The notes below the pieces were generated by a model. It saw only the letters and a program-made list of their open reading frames with translations. It was not told the origin of the DNA and made no database searches. The position numbers and the translations under genes were made by a program. This document shows, in pieces, positions 18,902 through 28,352 of a stretch of DNA of 64,000 nt (positions within the stretch are counted from its first letter, which is position 1; each line of letters begins with the position of its first letter). The stretch comes from Prochlorococcus sp. AG-402-K21 (GTDB taxonomy: Bacteria > Cyanobacteriota > Cyanobacteriia > PCC-6307 > Cyanobiaceae). The stretch covers positions 62,001 to 126,000 of the forward strand of contig QCII01000003.1 in the NCBI GenBank assembly GCA_003216775.1, in the 5' to 3' direction.

Positions 18902-19252
18902 TTGAAAAAATTGTCAAAGTTTCTAATTATACTTAGCCTGATTATTTTTAATCCTGTGATAGTTAATTCGGCTGAAATTCTTCAAATTAAAAGTTCAAAT
19001 ACTATATTGGTGGGAGATCAAAACAGAAACTTAACAATTGGATTATTTTGTGTAGATGTAAATGAAAATGATGAGCTTGAAGCTTTTAATTTGCTTAAGA
19101 GTGAATTTCCAAGGGGAAGCAAAGTAAAAATAAAACCCTTTGGCTTCAAAGAGGATTTATTGTTAGCAAAAGTTTTTAATATTAAAGGTACTAAGGAAAT
19201 GACCGAATTATTGTTTGCTAAAGACTTAACTCAAGAAATTTGTACAAATTAA
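18902..19252 (+). CDS. Secreted SNase-like (thermonuclease fold) small protein
   Basis: The 116-residue product has an N-terminal signal peptide (basic MKKLSK, then hydrophobic to about residue 22, VNSA). The mature part resembles a staphylococcal-nuclease (OB) fold: a first strand LQIKSSNTILVGD, then LTIGLFCVDVNE where SNase has its RLxxIDxPE block, then LLKSEFPRGSKVKIKPF and DLLLAKVF. The arginines that catalyse in SNase are not evident, so it may bind rather than cut nucleic acid. The start is TTG, since no ATG is available. This assignment rests on pattern only. Confidence 0.55.
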   Translation: MKKLSKFLIILSLIIFNPVIVNSAEILQIKSSNTILVGDQNRNLTIGLFCVDVNENDELEAFNLLKSEFPRGSKVKIKPFGFKEDLLLAKVFNIKGTKEMTELLFAKDLTQEICTN

Positions 19253-19258
19253 CTATCT

Positions 19259-20050
19259 TTAAGAGCAAATAAAGTTCCATTGCCTCGATTTTGTTTTGTT
19301 CCTTCTCCAGGAATTAAAATCATTTTTTAATTCGTACGTGCATAAATTTGAGATATCAATATTTTTATAAGGTATGTTCTCATTCAAAAGTTGGCCATAG
19401 GCAAATCTTTTAAGATCAAGTTGGATTAAGTTTTGATCTTTCAAGTGATTTGAATAATTAAAACTAAGATCTTTTTCAGCTCTAGTCAAATTGACTATTA
19501 TTTTTTTGTTTTCGGCCTTTCTATAAAATTCTTTGAATGTCATTTTATCAACTAGATAATGATCATTAGATATAGCTGGCCCAATTGCAATTAGTAAGTT
19601 ATCTCTGGAAGTCCCTAAATTATCGAAAATTTTAAGTAGATTTTTTATTATATTTTTTTCTAAGCCTTTTCTTCCACAATGCAAGGCTGCTACATTTCTT
19701 GTCCTTTTATCTGCAAAAAATATTGGCATGCAATCAGCTGTGTAAACCCATAAGTTTTGATTGCATTTATTACCAAAAAGTCCATCAGCATTAATCTTTC
19801 TCCCTTCTTGAGAATTTGATCCAAAAGATACTATATTACTGTGAATTTGATTAGAAACACAATTTACAGAATTTTTATTAAAGTATTTTCCTAATAATTG
19901 AAGATATTTTTCAGAGCTAGACTTTGTAAAGTATGCATGTTTGAAATTATTTTGACTAAGAATAGGAGATGAATAGTACTCAAATTTTTGGCTTTTAATA
20001 AAAATTTCATTTTTTGAGAAATATATTTCTTTGTAAGGAAAAGTTCCCAT
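19259..20050 (-). CDS. pgeF: PgeF/YfiH-family multicopper-oxidoreductase-like protein (laccase domain)
   Basis: The 263-residue protein belongs to the YfiH/YlmD/LACC1 family. Members have been reported to act on purine nucleosides and to remove mis-linked muropeptide precursors. Seen are QIHSNIV near residue 66, ADGLFG, the metal-site motif YTADCMPIFFAD near 103 and IGPAIS near 156. A C-terminal CTYE and RRNKTKSRQW also fit. The common HAGWRG motif reads HCGRKG here. It lies 13 bases after the Tab2-like gene on the same strand and converges with the SNase-like gene. Confidence 0.82.
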   Translation of the reverse strand: MGTFPYKEIYFSKNEIFIKSQKFEYYSSPILSQNNFKHAYFTKSSSEKYLQLLGKYFNKNSVNCVSNQIHSNIVSFGSNSQEGRKINADGLFGNKCNQNLWVYTADCMPIFFADKRTRNVAALHCGRKGLEKNIIKNLLKIFDNLGTSRDNLLIAIGPAISNDHYLVDKMTFKEFYRKAENKKIIVNLTRAEKDLSFNYSNHLKDQNLIQLDLKRFAYGQLLNENIPYKNIDISNLCTYELKNDFNSWRRNKTKSRQWNFICS

Positions 20051-20063
20051 TACTGAATTGAAT

Positions 20064-20972
20064 TTATGAAATTAATTCAATATCTCTCAAGATCCAGAAT
20101 CCTGCAAATTTTTCGATGTATGGTGTTGGCTGTATGGAGATAAATTGATAACCAAAAGAATTTTTTTTATTCTCTAAAAACTTTTTACTCCAAATGTTTG
20201 CATCTTTTTCTGGTAAATCTGTTACCAGCCACTTATCGTCTTCTGAAGCTTCAAGTATAAGTTGGTTCTTATTTATATTTAGTTTAATAGGCTCTAAACA
20301 ACTAAACCATGCAGAAAGTGCAAGGGACCTATCTTTGCTAAAAAGTCTTAATCCTGGAACTAACCCACTATCGTCAATATTTTGATGAATTGGGAAAATA
20401 TCTCCAAATTCCATAGGCCAATTTTCTGCCGATTTTAATTCTCCAATAGATATTTCGGAGATAGTTAAAGCATCACCCCTCACTGCTTCTGGTAGAGGTT
20501 TAGGGGAGTTTTCCATCTTGGAAGTGAACGTAGGAGCTAGTACCCCTCTCACGTAGCCTTTTTCCTTTGGGTAAATCTCTTTTTCAAGAAATTCAATTCT
20601 ATCGAGCAAATCGTAAGTTCTTCTACTAACGAGAGCCTCAATACTAACCGCTTCCAGAGATTTCTTGATGATGGATTTCATTGACGATCTCCAGAATCGA
20701 ACTATTGATGGTTTTGCCCATCCTTCTTTTTTTGCATCATTTATTGCATCATTTAGTGCTTTTGTAAGCCATACAGAATTCACTTCATTGGCAGGGCATT
20801 TTTTATTCCAAAGAAAAATATTTTCTGACTTATAACTTCTTGTAGAGCATATAATTAACTCCCACCTTTTTTTTCCATTTGATTCAATAATTGGTCTTGA
20901 GTAAAAGTCTAATTCCCAATTTGAAATTTTTAATTCAAGACTTGTTTCTTCTATTTTATTATTGATATTCAT
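20064..20972 (-). CDS. Tab2/Atab2-like RNA-binding protein
   Basis: The 302 residues match the Tab2/Atab2 family (DUF1092), recognised by the N-terminal WELDFYSRPI and WELIICS. Later blocks are FWRSSM, RRTYDLLDRIEFLE and FAGFWILRDIE. In algae and plants the family binds psaB mRNA and promotes photosystem I reaction-centre synthesis; the same role in this cyanobacterium is inferred. The start overlaps the preceding S1-like gene by 4 bases, so the two RNA-binding proteins are probably co-translated. Confidence 0.85.
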   Translation of the reverse strand: MNINNKIEETSLELKISNWELDFYSRPIIESNGKKRWELIICSTRSYKSENIFLWNKKCPANEVNSVWLTKALNDAINDAKKEGWAKPSIVRFWRSSMKSIIKKSLEAVSIEALVSRRTYDLLDRIEFLEKEIYPKEKGYVRGVLAPTFTSKMENSPKPLPEAVRGDALTISEISIGELKSAENWPMEFGDIFPIHQNIDDSGLVPGLRLFSKDRSLALSAWFSCLEPIKLNINKNQLILEASEDDKWLVTDLPEKDANIWSKKFLENKKNSFGYQFISIQPTPYIEKFAGFWILRDIELIS

Positions 20973-22183
20973 TTATCTTGTTCTTTTTTATCGAAGAGTG
21001 CTTTTGTTTTAAGTGCTCTTTCTGAGGCTTCTTTCATAACTTTTTGTTTGTCAATAATCAGTTCTCCTGCAGAGTTCTCTAAGAGTGCTGTATTAAGACC
21101 AATACGCCCTTTTTCGAGGTCAATTTCAGATATTAAAGCTTTAATAATTTCTCCTTCTCTAAAAATTTCTCGTAAAGAACGAATAGATCCTTTTGTTACT
21201 GAGGATTGATGAAGAAGTCCACTGGCTCCGCCTAAATCAATAAAGAAGCCATATGGTTTTACTGCTAAAACTTCTCCTTCAATTAATTGACCCAAATCTA
21301 GATTTGTAAGTTTAGAGACCAAAGATGCCTTTTTCTCAGAGAGAACAAGCTTTCTGGATTCTGGATTCACTTCAATAAATGCTACTTTTAAATTTTTGCC
21401 AACAAAAGATTGATGATCTTGACCATCTTCAAGTTGAGATCTTGGGATGAAGCCTCTCAATCCATCTACATCGCAAGTAAGCCCACCTCGATTAAATCCA
21501 TTAATTAAAACGTCAATTAATTCTCCATTTTTTGCGGCACATGATACTTTCTCCCAACTTTGCCTGAGAATTAATGCCCGAGCACTGACTGTTACCATCC
21601 CATCAGCATTTTGTTCTTTGATAACCAAAACTTCCATTTCAAGGCCTATAGAAAATTTTTCTTTAAAGTTAGTTATGACACCCAACCCACATTCTTTTTT
21701 TGGCATATAACCAGGGGCTTTCCCTCCAATATCAACATATAGTCCGTCACTTTCTATTGCTATAACCTTCCCTGAAATTGTTTCTCCGGTAGTTCCAACT
21801 GGCTCATTTGCATTTAAAGCCTCCAAAAAAGCACTTTCATCAAAATCGAATTCATCAACTGTTCTTTCTAATTGAAAATCTGAATTTGGCTCAGAAAAAT
21901 TAAGGGGTTTATTTAAGTCTTGTTGAGAATTATCAAAAGCTTTAGTGTTTTCATTACTGCACTCAATTTCTTTTACTGATTCATCTTTAATTAATTGAGG
22001 TTTTTTTACGATATTTTCTTTTTTAATTTCCCCTTGGGAATTGGTTTGTTCATTCTGTATTTCTAGAGACTGTTTTTGAGTATCTTTCTTACTTATGTGA
22101 AGGACCTGAAGAGGTTTTTTAAGATCTTTTTTATTGCCCTTTGTTTGGATATTATCTTGGGCATTTTTATTATTGACTCCCAT
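20969..22183 (-). CDS. Ribosomal protein S1-like RNA-binding protein (three S1 domains)
   Basis: The 404-residue protein has a charged, low-complexity N-terminal region (about 1-125). Three S1 OB-fold repeats follow: GETISGKVIAIESDGLYVDI near 132, a second near 210 containing RGGLTCDVDGLRGFIPRS, and GQLIEGEVLAVKPYGFFIDL near 295. This is the architecture of the second S1 homologue (rps1b/nbp1 type) of cyanobacteria rather than the main ribosomal S1. It probably binds mRNA during translation. The long N-terminal extension is unlike bacterial S1. Confidence 0.83.
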   Translation of the reverse strand: MGVNNKNAQDNIQTKGNKKDLKKPLQVLHISKKDTQKQSLEIQNEQTNSQGEIKKENIVKKPQLIKDESVKEIECSNENTKAFDNSQQDLNKPLNFSEPNSDFQLERTVDEFDFDESAFLEALNANEPVGTTGETISGKVIAIESDGLYVDIGGKAPGYMPKKECGLGVITNFKEKFSIGLEMEVLVIKEQNADGMVTVSARALILRQSWEKVSCAAKNGELIDVLINGFNRGGLTCDVDGLRGFIPRSQLEDGQDHQSFVGKNLKVAFIEVNPESRKLVLSEKKASLVSKLTNLDLGQLIEGEVLAVKPYGFFIDLGGASGLLHQSSVTKGSIRSLREIFREGEIIKALISEIDLEKGRIGLNTALLENSAGELIIDKQKVMKEASERALKTKALFDKKEQDK

Positions 22184-22249
22184 CGTAGGTAAAATAAGGT
22201 TAATTAATTATTAACATACTCTAAATGTTAGTACTCAAAATTAAAATTA

Positions 22250-23044
22250 ATGAACTTTAAACCAATACCTAATAAATTTGAACATTTAAATTGGCAAGAA
22301 ATTGAAAGTTTTGCAAAAGACAAAAGATCAACAGTGATTTGGCCATTCGGCGCTGTTGAACAACATGGGCCTCATTTACCTCTAGCTACAGATAGTATTT
22401 TTGTTGATGAAATTATTAGCGAAGTTTTTAAATTATTCTCTTCCGATATTCCATTAAAAAAACTTCCAACACAATATATTGGGTTTTCTCCAGAACATAA
22501 GGGTTTCGCGGGGACAATTTCACTTTCCTCAAATTTATTAATCTCAATGATTAAGGAAGTCGGAGGTCAATTATCTCAAATGGGTTTTAAAAGATTGATA
22601 TTGATTAATGGACATGGAGGTCAAATCTCACTCCTAAATACAGCGGCAAGAGAGTTAAGAAGTTCTTCACCTGAGATGGCGGTTTTCCCTTGTTTCTTAT
22701 GGAGTGGTGTTAATGGATTAAGAGAATTGTTAACAAAAACTGAGATCGAGGATGGGCTTCATGCTTCTTTAGCCGAAACAAGTTTAATGCTTGCTTTAAA
22801 ACCAGATTTAGTAGGTGATGAACGCCCAAATGAGTGCATTAAGGGACAGATTCCAGAAGGTTGGAGTCTAGAGGGAAATGCGCCTACTGCTTGGCTTACT
22901 GACGACTTCAGTAAATCAGGTGTTATCGGGGATAGCAGAGGAGCAAATGAGTCTTTAGGAAAAAATCTAAAGGAATTATTGATTAATCATTGGTTTAAAT
23001 TGATAATGAATCTGATGCAATCAGATTGGCCAAACAATTATTAA
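22250..23044 (+). CDS. Creatininase-family amidohydrolase
   Basis: This 264-residue metal-dependent hydrolase belongs to the creatininase family. The metal-site motifs WPFGAVEQHGPHLPLATD (near 32-49), NGHGGQ (near 122) and HASLAETS (near 173) are present. Family members act on cyclic amides or ureas (creatinine, formamidopyrimidines, mycofactocin precursor). The substrate here cannot be told. It precedes ado, aar and accA on the same strand, separated from ado by about 110 bases that include a likely promoter, so co-transcription is uncertain. Confidence 0.85.
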   Translation: MNFKPIPNKFEHLNWQEIESFAKDKRSTVIWPFGAVEQHGPHLPLATDSIFVDEIISEVFKLFSSDIPLKKLPTQYIGFSPEHKGFAGTISLSSNLLISMIKEVGGQLSQMGFKRLILINGHGGQISLLNTAARELRSSSPEMAVFPCFLWSGVNGLRELLTKTEIEDGLHASLAETSLMLALKPDLVGDERPNECIKGQIPEGWSLEGNAPTAWLTDDFSKSGVIGDSRGANESLGKNLKELLINHWFKLIMNLMQSDWPNNY

Positions 23045-23109
23045 ATAAATTTTAGTAAAAATGTGACTTAACAATTGAAACTATTTTCATGATATTTAAA
23101 TAAACTCAC

Positions 23110-23115
23110 TATAAT
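23110..23115 (+). promoter_or_regulatory. Candidate -10 box for ado
   Basis: A perfect TATAAT lies 39 bases before the preferred ATG of ado at 23155. This would give a leader of about 33 bases. Confidence 0.4.
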
Positions 23116-23154
23116 CGTGTAATATTCATGCATAATGAGCTAAAGATTACTGAC

Positions 23155-23883
23155 ATGCAAACTCTAGAATCAAATAAAAAAACCACTGAGGAATCTACTA
23201 ATTCTAATTCTTTGAATTTGCCCGACTTTACTACAGATTCTTATAAGGATGCTTACAGCAGAATAAATGCAATTGTTATAGAGGGAGAGCAAGAAGCTCA
23301 TGATAATTACATTTCAATAGCAACATTAATACCAAATGAATTAGATGAGTTAACTAAATTGGCAAAAATGGAAATGAAACATAAAAAGGGCTTTACTGCA
23401 TGTGGAAGAAATTTAGGAGTTGTTGCTGATATGGAATTTGCTAAGAAGTTTTTTTCTAAATTGCATGGTAATTTTCAAATTGCTCTCGAAAAAGGAAATT
23501 TAACAACATGTCTTTTAATACAAGCTATTTTAATCGAAGCATTTGCAATCTCTGCTTATAACGTCTACATAAGAGTTGCAGATCCTTTTGCAAAAAAAAT
23601 AACAGAGGGAGTAGTTAAAGATGAATATCTTCATTTAAATTATGGTCAAGAATGGCTTAAAGAAAATTTATCCACTTGTAAAGGTGAATTAATAGAAGCT
23701 AACAAAGTTAACCTTCCCCTAATTAAAAAGATGTTAGATGAAGTAGCAGATGACGCATCAATTTTGGCTATGGATAGAGAAGAATTAATGGAAGAATTTA
23801 TGATTGCTTATCAAGATACCCTTATGGAAATAGGTCTAGATAATAGAGAAATTGCAAGAATGGCTATGGCAGCCATCGTTTAA
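23155..23883 (+). CDS. ado: Aldehyde-deformylating oxygenase
   Basis: This soluble ferritin-like di-iron enzyme converts fatty aldehydes to alkanes plus formate, and is typical of cyanobacteria. Iron-ligand motifs are present: IEGEQEAHDN, KMEMKHKKGF (ExxH), LIEAFAISAY and KDEYLHLNYG (E..H). I chose ATG 23155 (MQTLESN, 242 residues) because family proteins begin close to this point. An in-frame ATG at 23128 adds nine residues but would leave almost no leader after the TATAAT box. Aar, which supplies its aldehyde, follows about 107 bases downstream. Confidence 0.96.
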   Translation: MQTLESNKKTTEESTNSNSLNLPDFTTDSYKDAYSRINAIVIEGEQEAHDNYISIATLIPNELDELTKLAKMEMKHKKGFTACGRNLGVVADMEFAKKFFSKLHGNFQIALEKGNLTTCLLIQAILIEAFAISAYNVYIRVADPFAKKITEGVVKDEYLHLNYGQEWLKENLSTCKGELIEANKVNLPLIKKMLDEVADDASILAMDREELMEEFMIAYQDTLMEIGLDNREIARMAMAAIV

Positions 23884-23990
23884 TTATAATTCTAATCGAT
23901 TAAGCATTTTGATAATTAATCTTTTTATTTAAGTAGTTACCTCTGTGCTATTCTTCATAACATCATATTGAAACCATTAATAAATTTTAA

Positions 23991-25031
23991 ATGTTTGGGT
24001 TAATAGGCCACTCAACTAGTTTTAAAGATGCAAAAAGAAAAGCTTCGTTACTAGGCTTTGATCATATTGCTGATGGTGACTTAGATGTTTGGTGTACAGC
24101 TCCTCCACAATTAGTTGAGAATGTAGAAGTTAAGAGTGCTACTGGAATATCTATTGAAGGTTCTTACATAGACTCTTGCTTTGTTCCTGAAATGCTTTCT
24201 AGGTTTAAAACGGCAAGAAGAAAAGTATTAAATGCGATGGAACTAGCTCAGAAAAAAGGTATTAATATTACGGCACTTGGGGGATTTACCTCTATTATTT
24301 TTGAGAATTTTAATCTTCTTCAGCATAAACAAATTAGAAATACTTCATTAGAGTGGGAAAGGTTTACTACTGGCAATACTCATACCGCCTGGGTTATTTG
24401 TAAGCAGCTAGAAATAAATGCTCCCCGCATTGGCATAGATCTTAAAAGAGCAACTGTTGCTGTAATTGGTGCAACAGGTGATATTGGTAGTGCTGTATGT
24501 AGATGGCTTATCAATAAAACTGGGATTTCAGAACTTCTTATGGTAGCAAGACAACAAGAACCACTAGCTCAATTACAAAAAGAATTAGATGGTGGCACCA
24601 TCACAAGTTTAGATGAGGCATTGCCTCAGGCGGATATTGTTGTATGGGTTGCAAGTATGCCTAAAACTATTGAAATTAATACTGGTAACTTAAAAAAACC
24701 ATGTTTAATGATTGATGGTGGATACCCTAAAAACCTTGATGAGAAATTTCAGGGTGAAAATATTCATGTTTTAAAAGGAGGTATAGTAGAGTTTTTCAAT
24801 GATATTGGTTGGAATATGATGGAACTTGCAGAAATGCAGAACCCTCAGAGAGAAATGTTTGCTTGCTTTGCAGAAGCTATGATTTTAGAATTTGAAAAGT
24901 GTCATACAAACTTTAGTTGGGGAAGAAATAACATTTCTCTTGAAAAGATGGAATTTATTGGAGCAGCTTCGTTAAAACATGGGTTTTCTGCAATTGGACT
25001 TGATAAGCAGCCTAAAGTATTAACTGTTTGA
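23991..25031 (+). CDS. aar: Acyl-ACP reductase (long-chain, aldehyde-forming)
   Basis: This NADPH enzyme reduces acyl-ACP to fatty aldehyde, the substrate of Ado. The 346-residue protein starts [11 protein letters not shown]. It has the Rossmann motif [16 protein letters not shown] near residue 159 and the catalytic cysteine in MFACFAEAM near residue 290. It lies between ado and accA, only 3 bases before the latter, so fatty acid synthesis and alkane production genes are likely co-expressed. Confidence 0.96.
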   Translation: MFGLIGHSTSFKDAKRKASLLGFDHIADGDLDVWCTAPPQLVENVEVKSATGISIEGSYIDSCFVPEMLSRFKTARRKVLNAMELAQKKGINITALGGFTSIIFENFNLLQHKQIRNTSLEWERFTTGNTHTAWVICKQLEINAPRIGIDLKRATVAVIGATGDIGSAVCRWLINKTGISELLMVARQQEPLAQLQKELDGGTITSLDEALPQADIVVWVASMPKTIEINTGNLKKPCLMIDGGYPKNLDEKFQGENIHVLKGGIVEFFNDIGWNMMELAEMQNPQREMFACFAEAMILEFEKCHTNFSWGRNNISLEKMEFIGAASLKHGFSAIGLDKQPKVLTV

Positions 25032-25034
25032 ATT

Positions 25035-26042
25035 ATGGCTAAACGTTATCTTCTTGATTTTGAAAAGCCTCTTGTTGAACTTGAGAAACAGATAGAGCAA
25101 ATTAAAGAATTAGCTCGAGATTCAGAAGTTGATGTTAGTCAACAACTTCTACAGCTTGAAACTTTAGCTGCTAGGAGAAGAGAAGAAATATTTAAATCTC
25201 TAACTCCTGCACAAAAGATTCAGGTAGCTAGACATCCTCAAAGACCTAGTACGTTGGATTTTGTTCAAATGTTTTGCGATGACTGGATTGAATTACACGG
25301 AGACAGAAATGGTGGCGATGATATGGCACTTATTGGGGGGATAGGCTCGATAAATAATAGACCAGTGTTAATGTTAGGGCATCAGAAAGGCAGAGATACA
25401 AAAGAAAATGTAGTGAGAAACTTTGGGATGGCAAAGCCTGGAGGTTACAGAAAAGCTCTTAGATTAATGCAGCATGCTGATAGATTTTCCTTGCCAATTC
25501 TTACATTTATTGATACACCTGGAGCTTATGCAGGTTTAACAGCTGAAGAGCAGGGACAAGGAGAAGCGATAGCAAGAAACTTAAGGGAAATGTTTGGTTT
25601 AAAAGTTCCTATAGTTGCTACTGTTATTGGAGAAGGTGGTTCAGGAGGCGCACTTGGAATAGGTGTTGCTGATAGGTTAATAATGTTTGAACACAGTGTT
25701 TATACAGTAGCTAGTCCAGAAGCATGTGCATCAATTTTGTGGAGAGATGCTGCGAAAGCGCCAGAAGCCGCATCAGCACTTAAAATTACTGGTAAAGATT
25801 TACTTAAATTGGGGATAATAGATGAAGTATTGCCAGAACCTTCTGGTGGAAATAATTGGGCTCCTTTAGAAGCTGGCACTACTCTAAAGGAGGCTATCGA
25901 GAAGCACCTTAATTCCCTACTGCAAATGACTAAAGATGAACTCATTGAGCAAAGATATAAAAAGTTTAGGGCTTTGGGTAAATTTATCGAGGCTAATAAT
26001 ATTGAAGAGATTTATAGTGATATCCCCCAAAAAACTGAATAA
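25035..26042 (+). CDS. accA: Acetyl-CoA carboxylase, carboxyltransferase alpha subunit
   Basis: Together with AccD this subunit moves the carboxyl group from biotin to acetyl-CoA, giving malonyl-CoA for fatty acid synthesis. The 335 residues match the family: helical N-terminus [26 protein letters not shown] near 69, [16 protein letters not shown] near 135, [16 protein letters not shown] near 164 and [12 protein letters not shown] near 200. It follows aar by 3 bases and overlaps or abuts the SDR gene downstream. Confidence 0.97.
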   Translation: MAKRYLLDFEKPLVELEKQIEQIKELARDSEVDVSQQLLQLETLAARRREEIFKSLTPAQKIQVARHPQRPSTLDFVQMFCDDWIELHGDRNGGDDMALIGGIGSINNRPVLMLGHQKGRDTKENVVRNFGMAKPGGYRKALRLMQHADRFSLPILTFIDTPGAYAGLTAEEQGQGEAIARNLREMFGLKVPIVATVIGEGGSGGALGIGVADRLIMFEHSVYTVASPEACASILWRDAAKAPEAASALKITGKDLLKLGIIDEVLPEPSGGNNWAPLEAGTTLKEAIEKHLNSLLQMTKDELIEQRYKKFRALGKFIEANNIEEIYSDIPQKTE

Positions 26043-26751
26043 ATTGAAATTAGCTTTTATAACTGGAGCCACAAAAGGTATTGGTAGATCTACCGCAATT
26101 ACTTTTGCTAATGCTGGCTGGGATTTAATTTTACTTTCTAGGAACATGGATTTAATGGAGAAATTAAAAAGAGAACTAGTGACTACGAACTCGAAAATCA
26201 GCTTGGTTGAATGTGATTTATCTAATCCTCTAGAAATAGGTAATTTAGTTAAAGATGCAATTGAGAAGTATGGTTGCCCTTCAGTGTTGATAAATAATGC
26301 CGGTTGTGCATTTAATGGTCCCCTAGTTGAGATGAATTTGGGACAATGGGAACAAATTATGCAAATAAACCTCACAAGTGTTTTTCAAATTTGTAGTTCA
26401 ATTGTTCCTAAAATGAGAAAAAATGGTGGTTTAGTTATTAATGTTAGTAGCCATGCTTCTTATAATGCCTTCCCCCAATGGGGCGCATATTGTATTTCAA
26501 AGTCTGCACTAGCGATGCTTACTAAATGCTTAAGGGAGGAGGAGAGATCTAATTCAATTAGAGCATGCACATTAACTCTAGGTTCAGTAAATACTCCTCT
26601 TTGGGACTCAGAAACAATAAATTCTAATTTTGATAGAACTTCTATGCTCTCATCAAGTCAGGTATCAGATGCTATTCTCTATATGGCAGAACAACCCGAA
26701 TCCCAATTGATTGAGGACTTAACTTTAATGCCCTCTGGAGGGGTTTTCTAA
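26017..26751 (+). CDS. Short-chain dehydrogenase/reductase (SDR)
   Basis: The classical SDR has the NAD(P) motif [12 protein letters not shown] at the N-terminus and [10 protein letters not shown]. The catalytic serine lies in INVSSHASY, and the YxxxK pair in YCISKSAL. The substrate is unknown. The position after accA is compatible with a FabG-like role, but that is inference only. The start is uncertain: GTG at 26017 (about 244 residues, overlapping the end of accA) or TTG at 26044 (MKLAFITG, two bases after the accA stop). The frame is open further upstream but runs inside accA. Confidence 0.85.
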   Translation: MISPKKLNKLKLAFITGATKGIGRSTAITFANAGWDLILLSRNMDLMEKLKRELVTTNSKISLVECDLSNPLEIGNLVKDAIEKYGCPSVLINNAGCAFNGPLVEMNLGQWEQIMQINLTSVFQICSSIVPKMRKNGGLVINVSSHASYNAFPQWGAYCISKSALAMLTKCLREEERSNSIRACTLTLGSVNTPLWDSETINSNFDRTSMLSSSQVSDAILYMAEQPESQLIEDLTLMPSGGVF

Positions 26752-26801
26752 AAATTTTGCTTCTTAATTAATCTTTAAAAGGTGATTTTTTTTAGCACTA
26801 A

Positions 26802-26835
26802 TTGAACCCGATTGAACAAGAGAATGTGATATAGT
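26802..26835 (+). promoter_or_regulatory. Candidate folE promoter with a direct repeat
   Basis: TATAGT at 26830-26835 lies about 69 bases before the folE ATG. Upstream, ATTGAAC occurs twice with 10-base spacing (26801-26807 and 26811-26817), one helical turn apart. This could be an activator site or a displaced -35 region. Confidence 0.3.
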
Positions 26836-26903
26836 TAATAAGCAATTCAGCATTTGAAGATACAGTAAAACTAAGTTGTAAACTATTTTCTGTTTAAAAT
26901 TTT

Positions 26904-27644
26904 ATGACCTCTACATTACCCAACGATAATATTAGAAATTTTGATGATCAGATTACTAATAAACTAATATCTGAAATAATTAGAGACAGAATTAAAAATG
27001 CTGGTACTAGATTTAGTGCAAATGATAACATCGCAAATTTTATTAATCCAGGTGAACTAGAAATCCTAGAAAAAGAAGTTGCCTCAAGAGTTAAAGACCT
27101 ACTTAAGTCTTTAGTAATTGATGTTGAAAATGACCATAATACTCTAGAGACCGCAGAAAGAGTATCAAAAATGTATTTAAATGAAGTTTTTAAAGGTCGT
27201 TATCATGAGCAACCTAAAGTTACAAGTTTCCCTAATGATAAAAACCTCGATGAGATTTATACTGTAGGCCCCATTTCCGTTAGATCTGCATGTTCACATC
27301 ATCTAGTTCCAATTTTAGGGGAATGTTGGATAGGGATTAAACCTGGGAATAAGGTTATAGGACTTTCTAAATTCGCGAGGGTTGCAGATTGGGTTTTTTC
27401 AAGACCTCATATTCAAGAAGAAGCTGTGATGATACTCGCAGATGAGATTGAAAAATTGTGTGAGCCTAAAGGTTTAGGCATTATTGTAAAGGCTCAACAT
27501 TACTGTATGAAATGGAGGGGGGTTAAGGAACCAAACACAAGTATGATTAATTCCGTTGTAAGAGGTGATTTCAGGCATGATTTAAGTTTAAAACAAGAAT
27601 TTTTTGAGCTTGTAAAGCAACAATCTGCTACTAATAATTATTAA
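26904..27644 (+). CDS. folE: GTP cyclohydrolase I
   Basis: The zinc enzyme converts GTP to dihydroneopterin triphosphate, the first step to folate and other pterins. The 246-residue protein has the zinc and catalytic motifs CSHHLVPILGECWIGI (Cys and His pair near residues 130-134), VIGLSKFARV near 151 and AQHYCMKWRGV near 192 with the second zinc cysteine. The segment after LSKFARV and the C-terminus differ noticeably from the common bacterial FolE, so it is a divergent member. It converges with trpF with only two bases between stops. Confidence 0.9.
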   Translation: MTSTLPNDNIRNFDDQITNKLISEIIRDRIKNAGTRFSANDNIANFINPGELEILEKEVASRVKDLLKSLVIDVENDHNTLETAERVSKMYLNEVFKGRYHEQPKVTSFPNDKNLDEIYTVGPISVRSACSHHLVPILGECWIGIKPGNKVIGLSKFARVADWVFSRPHIQEEAVMILADEIEKLCEPKGLGIIVKAQHYCMKWRGVKEPNTSMINSVVRGDFRHDLSLKQEFFELVKQQSATNNY

Positions 27645-27646
27645 TA

Positions 27647-28297
27647 CTAATTTAAATACTTAATAAGCTCAGCTGTTTTTCTTAGATCTTTTAAGCCTGG
27701 AGATATCTCAATACTGCTAGAAATATCTAGTCCATCTGGTTTGATGTTAGTTAAAATCTCATCAAGCCATTCAATTGATATTCCACCTGCTAACCACCAA
27801 GGCTTGCTGAATTTCAAGTTTTTAAGATAAATCGAATTTATTTTTTTTCCTGAACCTCCATATGTTTCTTTATTCCAAGAATCAAGTAGTATTGCATCTA
27901 CGAAATCTTCAAAAGGTTTAATAGTATCCAAGTCCTTTTCTGTTTTTATTCTGAAAGCCTTCCATATGCCAATATTTGGAATTTTTTTTCTTAATTCTTT
28001 GCAGTAATCAATATCTTCATCTCCATGTAATTGAATGATAGTTTCACTTGGATTGCCTAAGAAATTTTTAAAAATTAAATCTATAGAGCAATTTTGTACG
28101 ACAGATACTCTCTCGATTTTTGGATAAAAACTTTCTAGGGTTTTAAAGATTTTTTTCTTTTTTTCAGCTGATATATATCTTGGTGAATCTTCAACTGCAA
28201 TAATTCCGATAGCATGCACTCCTAATTTGGCGACTCGAAGAGCTTGTTCTTCAGACGTTAGTCCACAAATTTTAACCAAAGTATTAGTCTTGGGCAT
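27647..28297 (-). CDS. trpF: Phosphoribosylanthranilate isomerase
   Basis: The TIM-barrel enzyme isomerises phosphoribosylanthranilate in tryptophan synthesis. The 216 residues carry KICGLTSEEQA (catalytic Cys near 10), GIIAVEDSPRYIS, VQNCSIDLI, IQLHGDED, DAILLDSW with GGSGKK, LAGGIS, and LDISSSIEISPG near the C-terminus. All expected motifs are present. It is a single gene; trpA is far away at 58.4 kb. Confidence 0.95.
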   Translation of the reverse strand: MPKTNTLVKICGLTSEEQALRVAKLGVHAIGIIAVEDSPRYISAEKKKKIFKTLESFYPKIERVSVVQNCSIDLIFKNFLGNPSETIIQLHGDEDIDYCKELRKKIPNIGIWKAFRIKTEKDLDTIKPFEDFVDAILLDSWNKETYGGSGKKINSIYLKNLKFSKPWWLAGGISIEWLDEILTNIKPDGLDISSSIEISPGLKDLRKTAELIKYLN

Positions 28298-28352
28298 ATC
28301 TTTATTCTGTATGTAAAATTAATGTTATTGCTAAATATAGCGGAGATTATTT

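Noticed and set aside
25917-26375. 152-codon frame antisense to accA and the SDR gene
   Set aside because: It spans two well-supported genes on the other strand and has no family features.
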